Positions 59,202 to 64,000 of a DNA stretch of 64,000 nucleotides are shown piece by piece (within the stretch, counting starts at the first letter, position 1; the number at the start of each line of letters is the position of its first letter). Both the position numbers and the translations under genes were made by a program. The notes under the pieces were generated by a model that worked only from the letters and a program-made list of their open reading frames with translations, had not been told where the DNA came from and did no database searches. Source of the stretch: Streptomyces pactum (GTDB taxonomy: Bacteria; Actinomycetota; Actinomycetes; Streptomycetales; Streptomycetaceae); assembly GCF_002005225.1 (NCBI RefSeq), contig NZ_CP019724.1, forward strand, positions 3,722,501 to 3,786,500, written 5' to 3'.

Positions 59202-59791
59202 TTTTCTTCGAGACTGAGGCAGACCCCACCGAGTGGTTCCTGATGCCGCTCCACTGGACGGAGCAGCAGCGGACGGAAATCGACGAGTGGGCCGCCAGGT
59301 GTGCGGACATCGTTTATCAACGCCACCGGAAATGGTGGCGCAACCCCAACCGCGCTGTACTGACTGATCGCTTCCGGCAGTTGATCGAAGCTCACCCGCA
59401 CCCCCGGATCCCGGCACACCAAGTGTTCCTGTATGGAGGTGATCCTCGTAGAGTCCCGCAACCTTTCTATGCTCTCCTGATGCAGGGAGAGGGTGCGGGC
59501 CGAGAGTCCGACCTCAGGACACTCGTCCAGGCGACCGAAGAGGGGTCGGTTCGCCCCCCGGATGTCACCGCATTCGACTCGGACCGGATCGGTGAAGGCC
59601 TGCGCTGTCTACGCTACTTCAGCGATGACGCCGGCCTTGGTGTCTCGCTGAACTACGGTTGGTGGTCGGAGGAGCTTCAGATCTACGCATCCGTGCGCAC
59701 AGTGACGGATGAACTCGGCTGGCTGGGTCTCAACATGGACATCTTCGATGACTTCGCCCGCAGTATCTGGCTCAATCCCAACCCGGAGTGA
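59198..59791 (+). CDS. Module protein G (unknown)
   Basis: A 197-residue soluble protein, Trp-rich and acidic (FLMPLHWTEQQRTEIDEWAA). The GTG start overlaps F by 4 nt (GTGA). Last gene of copy 2; the matching position of copy 3 is outside the window. Confidence 0.75.
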   Translation: MIFFETEADPTEWFLMPLHWTEQQRTEIDEWAARCADIVYQRHRKWWRNPNRAVLTDRFRQLIEAHPHPRIPAHQVFLYGGDPRRVPQPFYALLMQGEGAGRESDLRTLVQATEEGSVRPPDVTAFDSDRIGEGLRCLRYFSDDAGLGVSLNYGWWSEELQIYASVRTVTDELGWLGLNMDIFDDFARSIWLNPNPE

Positions 59792-59920
59792 GTGACGTAC
59801 TGACAACCGGCTGCGCCGCGGATTGCATCAACCCACCTCATCCTGCCAGCCACCGGTGCGGCAGGACGCGCGCTCGCCGCTCGCCCCGCCGCACCGTCAC
59901 TCGCCCAACTCGCGCCGGCG

Positions 59921-60174
59921 CTACGAGCCCCGCGGCTGCTTCGCCAATTCCTCGTCGATCTGCGCGACCTTCCGCCGCAGCCGGGCGAGCTCCTCGGCCT
60001 CGCTCTCACCCCAGCCGTTGCCAGCCCGCTTGGCACGCGACACCCAGCTCGCCAGCGTCGTCTCGTTGATCTCCAAGTCTCGCGCGACCTCGGGGAGCGG
60101 CTTCCCGGTCTCCGCCACGATCCGTACAGCCCCTCGCGAAACTCAGTCGTGAACACCCGACGCTTCTCCGCCAT
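59921..60174 (-). pseudogene. IS3-type transposase OrfA remnant
   Basis: Starts MAEKRRVFTTEFREG, then shifts frame to MAETGKPLPEVARDLEINET and TLASWVSRAKRAG with a leucine-zipper-like end (EELARLRRKVAQIDEELAKQ). This is the helix-turn-helix OrfA of IS3-family elements; OrfB (DDE domain) and clear terminal repeats are absent. It sits exactly between module copies 2 and 3. The flanks 59792-59920 and 60175-60230 show only a weak hairpin at 59841-59866. Confidence 0.8.
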
Positions 60175-60230
60175 GACTCTCAACTTCCCGAGCAGTCACG
60201 GACCCCACACTACGAGGGAAGGCTCACCCG

Positions 60231-60790
60231 ACGGCCTCCCCTGCGGATGTGCGCCCGCTGCCGGCACACCACCGACGAACCGATCCTGGTCCACGAGGTA
60301 CACGCCGCCACGGGCCCCGGCTCCAACGTCTATGCGTGCCCTGAGTGCGCCGAGCACTACCCGCCCATGACCGACGTGCTGGAACTACTGGAATCCGCCG
60401 CCCGCCGTCGCATCCGGACCGACGGGCCACCCACCGAACCGATTCCCTGCCCGCCGACGAACCCGCCCTGCACGTGCCCGAGGTGCACAGCACGGCGATG
60501 GAGAAGGACAACCCTCCTCCCACGACGGCCCCGGACGCAGCACTCCCCAACGCGCCCGGGGCCGCTGTCGGCCCGTCACCCGCTGGAACACGATCAGGAC
60601 ACAGCACAGCGCAGAAATGAGAACGTACGCCCGACATGTCCAAGCTGCTCGGACAGTTCGCTCTGGCGAAATCAGCAACCCCACCGCTAGCGTCTGTGCT
60701 CTTGACTGAACCTTTGTCCCACGGGGAGTCCACTGTGAAGCGCCGCTCTTTGCCCGTTGTCGCGACGGCAGCACTGCTCTTGACGGCCTG
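60231..60790 (+). repeat. Duplicate of 54211-54760 (leader of the module)
   Basis: Near-identical DNA covers the Cys-rich gene, the non-coding leader and the start of lipoprotein A. The copies split abruptly on the left at GGCCTCCCCTGCGG. Confidence 0.9.
60247..60690 (+). pseudogene. Truncated copy of the small Cys-rich protein, copy 3 leader
   Basis: From 60231 the sequence closely follows 54211 onward, so CARC, CPEC and CPRC are kept. The native start (ATGACCGGG in copy 2) is lost at the junction, leaving only an internal ATG at 60247. The copy 2 stop TAG reads TGG here, so the frame runs on for about 65 more residues into the leader. Confidence 0.6.
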
Positions 60791-61379
60791 CGGCAGCGGG
60801 GAGGGAGAGTCCAGCGACACAGACAAGATCGCCGGAGCAGACACAGGCGAATCGTCGGCATCGGCGCCTGCCTCACCGAGCGCATCGGCCGACGTCAGCC
60901 GCCCTGATCTCTCCTTGCCTGATGACGTGAAGGAAGTCTTCGAGGACTGGGAGACCGGCGACGCCACCAAGGACGCCGTGCTCGCCGACGCGGGACACTC
61001 GATGACCGCGGTTACCCGGGCCATCACGGACGGAGAGACCGAGTCACCTGCTCTCAGCTTCTACTACAAGGGCGAGGCACTGGCGGGAGCTGCGAAGTGG
61101 GTACAGACCTTCGTGGACCACGATGCGACGATCACCGGCACCACGCGCTACTACGCGCCAACCGTGGACCTGTCCGGCAAAGCCACGGCAGCGGTCACAC
61201 TCTGCGCGGACGAGAGCAAGGCATTCAACAAGTTCCGGAAGACGAACAAGGTCGACCGCAGCGCCCCCTCCGACAACTCCTACGTGTACTACGTCAGCCG
61301 TCTTGAGCAGAACTCCAAGGGGATCTGGGTCACAAGTAAGGTCATTTCCAAGCGGGGGAACGAGAAATGTATTCCGTAA
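60735..61379 (+). CDS. Lipoprotein A, copy 3
   Basis: A 214-residue lipoprotein, lipobox LLLTAC (Cys 19), Ser/Ala/Asp linker, then LPDDVKEVFEDWETGDATKD, ALSFYYKGEALAGAAKWVQT, TLCADESKAFNKFRKTNKV and a final RGNEKCIP. GTG 60735 follows GGGGAG. It overlaps B by 13 nt. Confidence 0.9.
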   Translation: MKRRSLPVVATAALLLTACGSGEGESSDTDKIAGADTGESSASAPASPSASADVSRPDLSLPDDVKEVFEDWETGDATKDAVLADAGHSMTAVTRAITDGETESPALSFYYKGEALAGAAKWVQTFVDHDATITGTTRYYAPTVDLSGKATAAVTLCADESKAFNKFRKTNKVDRSAPSDNSYVYYVSRLEQNSKGIWVTSKVISKRGNEKCIP

Positions 61380-62404
61380 AGTCGCCCAGAAGGCTGGCGC
61401 TGCCCGGAGCCGTGCTGTTCGCCAGCGCCGCCTTGCTCCCCATGGGGCCGGCGCACGCGGAGACCGGCTTCGGCGGATCTCGGGGGGAGGCCGACACCAG
61501 CAGCGGTTCAAGCGGGCGGGACATCACTTCGCAGGTCACCTTCAACACCTCCAGGAACGGGACCGGCGAGTCGACCGGTGCTCTGACCGCTGTCGGCGAC
61601 TACGACCCGCCTGCCTGTTGGTACGAGCCGAAGTGGACGCCCGAGGAGTACGAGAAGGACTTCGAGCAGCGCTGGAACGTCGGACACTTCAGCGGTGCGG
61701 CGCAGGGCTACGCCGCCGAGAAGTCCCGCTACATCGAAGGCAAGCCCTACAAGGACTTCAACAAGGAAAAGTCCGGCGAAGGCATGTTCTGGGGGACGGT
61801 CTACGACTGGGAGCGTCTTGAGGGGGATGACTACCTGGCGTGCAGCCAAGCCGACTTCTGGGTCGACAACGGCGACGATCCGCCTGTTGAGGGTGCCCTC
61901 GACAGCGAGACTCTGGCGATGCTCGCGTACAACCGGCTCCAGGTCCCCGACACCGAGGTCACTCTCGCACCCGCAGAGGCCACAAAGGTCAACCTTCCCA
62001 CCTGGGCCTGGCTGGACAAGGCCGACTTCCACGAGGTATCCGTCACCGCGTCTCTCAACGTGGGCGGTTGGAACCTCTCTGCCACCACGACGGCCAAGCC
62101 CGTCTCGCTGAAACTGGAACCGGGAACCGCGGACGCCACCATGTTCCCCGCCTCCGGCGAGTGCACCATCAGCGCCGAGGGAACAGTCGGTGAGCCCTAC
62201 GCCAAGGGCAAGTCCGACGAGACCCCGCCCTGCGGTGTCACATACCTCCGGTCCTCCGGTGAAGGCACCTACGACCTCAAGGCAACCGTCACTTGGGAAA
62301 TCGCGTGGGAGAGCTCCACCGGCGAGACCGGAACGCTCCCCGACGGCACCTTCGGCAACGATCAGGCGGTGACAGTGCAGGAGATCCAGGCGGTAAATAG
62401 GTAA
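61367..62404 (+). CDS. Secreted protein B, copy 3
   Basis: A 345-residue exported protein, signal peptide ending GPAHA, with YDPPACWYEP, TKVNLPTWAWLDKADF, LKLEPGTADATMFPASGEC, TPPCGVTYLRSSGEG and a C-terminal VTVQEIQAVNR. Closest to copy 2. Confidence 0.9.
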   Translation: MYSVKSPRRLALPGAVLFASAALLPMGPAHAETGFGGSRGEADTSSGSSGRDITSQVTFNTSRNGTGESTGALTAVGDYDPPACWYEPKWTPEEYEKDFEQRWNVGHFSGAAQGYAAEKSRYIEGKPYKDFNKEKSGEGMFWGTVYDWERLEGDDYLACSQADFWVDNGDDPPVEGALDSETLAMLAYNRLQVPDTEVTLAPAEATKVNLPTWAWLDKADFHEVSVTASLNVGGWNLSATTTAKPVSLKLEPGTADATMFPASGECTISAEGTVGEPYAKGKSDETPPCGVTYLRSSGEGTYDLKATVTWEIAWESSTGETGTLPDGTFGNDQAVTVQEIQAVNR

Positions 62405-62535
62405 CAGTCTTTCTCCGCCCCTCGAGCCACATCACCGCTCTCGGTGCCGCTAGATTGCGGAGAATCCTTGACCATAGGGCACGCTCTTGACGAACGGAAT
62501 TTCGATTCCGGCCATCACAGACTGGACTGATCCGC

Positions 62536-62823
62536 ATGTCGGACTTGACTGTCGACTTCGACCTCCTGAAAACCTCCGCGAAGCAGCTCAACGCGATTCG
62601 CACCGAGTTCAAGGATCTCGGTGAGTGGAAAGACGACATCACCTCGGTTGTGGGCGCTTCCGAGCTCCGGAGCGCCATGACGGACTTTATCGACAACTGG
62701 GACGACAACCGCAAGCGCTTGGTCGAGTCGTTGGAGGAAGTCGGAAAGATGGTCGAAGGGACGCGCGATGCGTTCAAGAGCCTTGACGACGAGTTGGCCA
62801 AGACCGGCAAAAAGAACAAGTAG
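62536..62823 (+). CDS. WXG100-sized helical protein C, copy 3
   Basis: A 95-residue helical protein homologous to 56519: LRSAMTDFIDNWDDNRKRLV matches ISDAMGDFVDNWDDYRTRMI. The Trp-x-Gly turn of copy 2 is replaced (TSVVGASEL). It lies 131 bp after B and before the D gene. Confidence 0.8.
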   Translation: MSDLTVDFDLLKTSAKQLNAIRTEFKDLGEWKDDITSVVGASELRSAMTDFIDNWDDNRKRLVESLEEVGKMVEGTRDAFKSLDDELAKTGKKNK

Positions 62824-62865
62824 CCATGCCGATTGACGTACCGTACTGCTGACTCAGGGGAATTG

Positions 62866-63305
62866 ATGGCGAGGCCCAAAGACTGGCACCCGCTGCGCGA
62901 GAGCGATCCGGTGCCCGGTGATCCGAGCGGTGTCCGAGACCAAGTCACGCATATGAAGAAGATTGCCGAATACTTGCGGACTCAGGCGAAGTCACTCACC
63001 GCGATGGCGGACGCCGACAATCTTAAGGGCAAATACGCCGAGAAGTTGGCTGAGGACGCTCGCGGACTGGGACGCAAACTCGACTTGGCGGAAGACCGGT
63101 ACCGAAGTGGCGCGACGCCTATCCCGACAACCCCACACTGGCGTCCAACGCCAGCCAGGCCCAGCGCCACAAGGACGCGATTCAGGGTTCCTGGGCTGCT
63201 TCCACAGGGCTCGACGCTGCGGACAAGAGCGCGGATTCCCTCACGAACGACGGATACAGCAGGATGAAGGACCGGATGACCGCGCCCGTCGGCTCGCAAT
63301 GGTGA
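62866..63305 (+). pseudogene. Protein D, copy 3, short and frameshifted
   Basis: The N-terminus KDWHPLRESDPVPGDPSGVR and the following coil match copy 2, so it has the same T7SS-signal-like domain. Near 63105 the frame breaks; one base added there restores WRDAYPDNPTLASNASQAQR and a natural end at APVGSQW. The corrected product is about 146 residues and lacks the hydrophobic and C-terminal parts of copy 2. A sequencing error cannot be excluded. Confidence 0.7.
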
Positions 63306-63318
63306 GGGAGACTCTCCG

Positions 63319-63729
63319 ATGACCGAAACCCGCGACTCAGGGGGGACCAGCCGCACGGTTGCCTGGCTGCAGTACGGCGTCGCAGGCGTGAAGATCGTCT
63401 TCTTGCTAAGCGTCTTCCGTCTCCTGGCCACACCCTTCTCCGAGGAGATGTTCGGAGAGCAGTGGCTGCCGATGCCCACATGGGAATGGGCCCTGGCTTC
63501 CGTGACTCCTGTCTTGCTCATCGTGCTGGCACGTCGACCGGCCGACCGGGCCGCGCTCTCCGGCGAGCAGACCATCCTACGCATCGCACTCACCTTCTAC
63601 CTCGTCTACGGCCTGGCGTTCGCGGCCGTGCAGGACAAGGTCATTCTGTGGCTATCCGTGGTCGCTGGTATCGGCGGCCTGGTGACGATGTACCTTCTCA
63701 ACCGCAAGGAGCCCCTCCATGGCAGCTGA
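63319..63729 (+). CDS. Small membrane protein E, copy 3
   Basis: A 136-residue protein with four hydrophobic segments (from about residue 15 to 130) in the same slot as 58184. GAGGGAG precedes the start. Sequence differs strongly from copy 2, as expected of a variable partner. Confidence 0.8.
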   Translation: MTETRDSGGTSRTVAWLQYGVAGVKIVFLLSVFRLLATPFSEEMFGEQWLPMPTWEWALASVTPVLLIVLARRPADRAALSGEQTILRIALTFYLVYGLAFAAVQDKVILWLSVVAGIGGLVTMYLLNRKEPLHGS

Positions 63730-64000
63730 GCAGAGGGCGGCTGTGGGCCAGGAAGGCCCAAGGGCCACGGGATACCGCCTCCTCATCCCCTCCCAGTGGG
63801 CACAGATCCCTCTGCGCAGTGGCACGCAGGAAGCAGTTGAGCGGATCTTGCAGGACGCGTACTCACGCATACCCGCAGACGCCCCTTCAGACAAGATCGG
63901 CCCGTACAAGCAGGAGCTCGCCCGGCGGTTCCGCAAGGCCGTGGCCGGGGCTCAGGAACACGATGGCCTCGACCTGTACCTACCGGTCAAACCGGTGAGT
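63719..64000 (+). CDS. Module protein F, copy 3 (partial, runs off the window)
   Basis: The first 94 residues are visible, homologous to 58557 (GYRLLIPSQWAQIPLRSGTQ ... IGPYKQELARRFRKAVAGAQ). It overlaps E by 11 nt. Confidence 0.75.
   Translation, partial: MAAEQRAAVGQEGPRATGYRLLIPSQWAQIPLRSGTQEAVERILQDAYSRIPADAPSDKIGPYKQELARRFRKAVAGAQEHDGLDLYLPVKPVS

Noticed and set aside
59841..59866. Transcription terminator after module copy 2
   Set aside because: The stem is only 7 bp with a 12-nt loop and no T-run; too weak to claim.
62866..63305. Programmed ribosomal frameshift in protein D copy 3
   Set aside because: No slippery heptamer is evident at the break and copy 2 has no counterpart; a simple indel is more likely.

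Overview
The window is high-GC actinobacterial DNA, most likely from a Streptomyces. Third codon positions are strongly G/C, many starts are GTG, and stop/start overlaps (ATGA, GTGA) are frequent. The gene set fits the genus: a 14-gene nuo operon, futalosine-pathway mqnC, a Streptomyces-type Tad locus and WXG/type VII-type secreted modules. No rRNA, tRNA or CRISPR was recognised.

Layout. (1) 51-6854, minus: a coupled four-gene run (DegT-type PLP enzyme, polysaccharide flippase-like protein, large membrane protein, small membrane protein) that looks like an envelope-glycan locus and continues off the left edge. (2) 7260-12546: fumarylacetoacetase, an M56-type membrane metallopeptidase, RecQ and a Uma2-family protein. 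(3) 12620-28705, minus: nuoA-N, complete and tightly coupled, with a Rex/Crp-type palindrome upstream of nuoA and a bidirectional terminator after nuoN. (4) 29400-36534: a secreted NlpC/P60 hydrolase, peptide deformylase, a geranylgeranyl-reductase-family flavoprotein, a GNAT acetyltransferase, menG, an amidohydrolase-like protein and mqnC. The menaquinone genes thus sit beside complex I. Two decayed genes lie here: a PASTA protein broken by two small indels and a polysaccharide deacetylase remnant containing a quasi-palindromic insertion. (5) 36613-49612: Tad/Flp pilus machinery, in two minus-strand operons (prepilin peptidase with a LysM/BTAD membrane protein; cpaB-like, tadZ-like, tadA, tadB, tadC, flp and three TadE/G-like genes). 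Between these two operons lie a lipoprotein/secreted-protein pair (40647-42352) and several gene fragments. (6) 50124-53753: membrane proteins, a lipoprotein and a short GntR regulator. (7) 53912-64000: accessory DNA with two tandem copies of one multigene module, separated by a broken IS3-type transposase. The second copy runs off the right edge.

The most interesting element is this repeated module. Its order is: small Cys-rich protein, lipoprotein A, secreted protein B, WXG100-sized helical protein C, a protein D with an N-terminal domain resembling the putative type VII secretion signal of streptomycetes, small membrane protein E, cytosolic protein F, and protein G (seen only in the first copy). 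The A/B pair occurs three times in the window, always with a 13-nt overlap and shared B motifs. I infer a duplicating, diversifying secreted-effector system. Its biochemical function cannot be read from the sequence.
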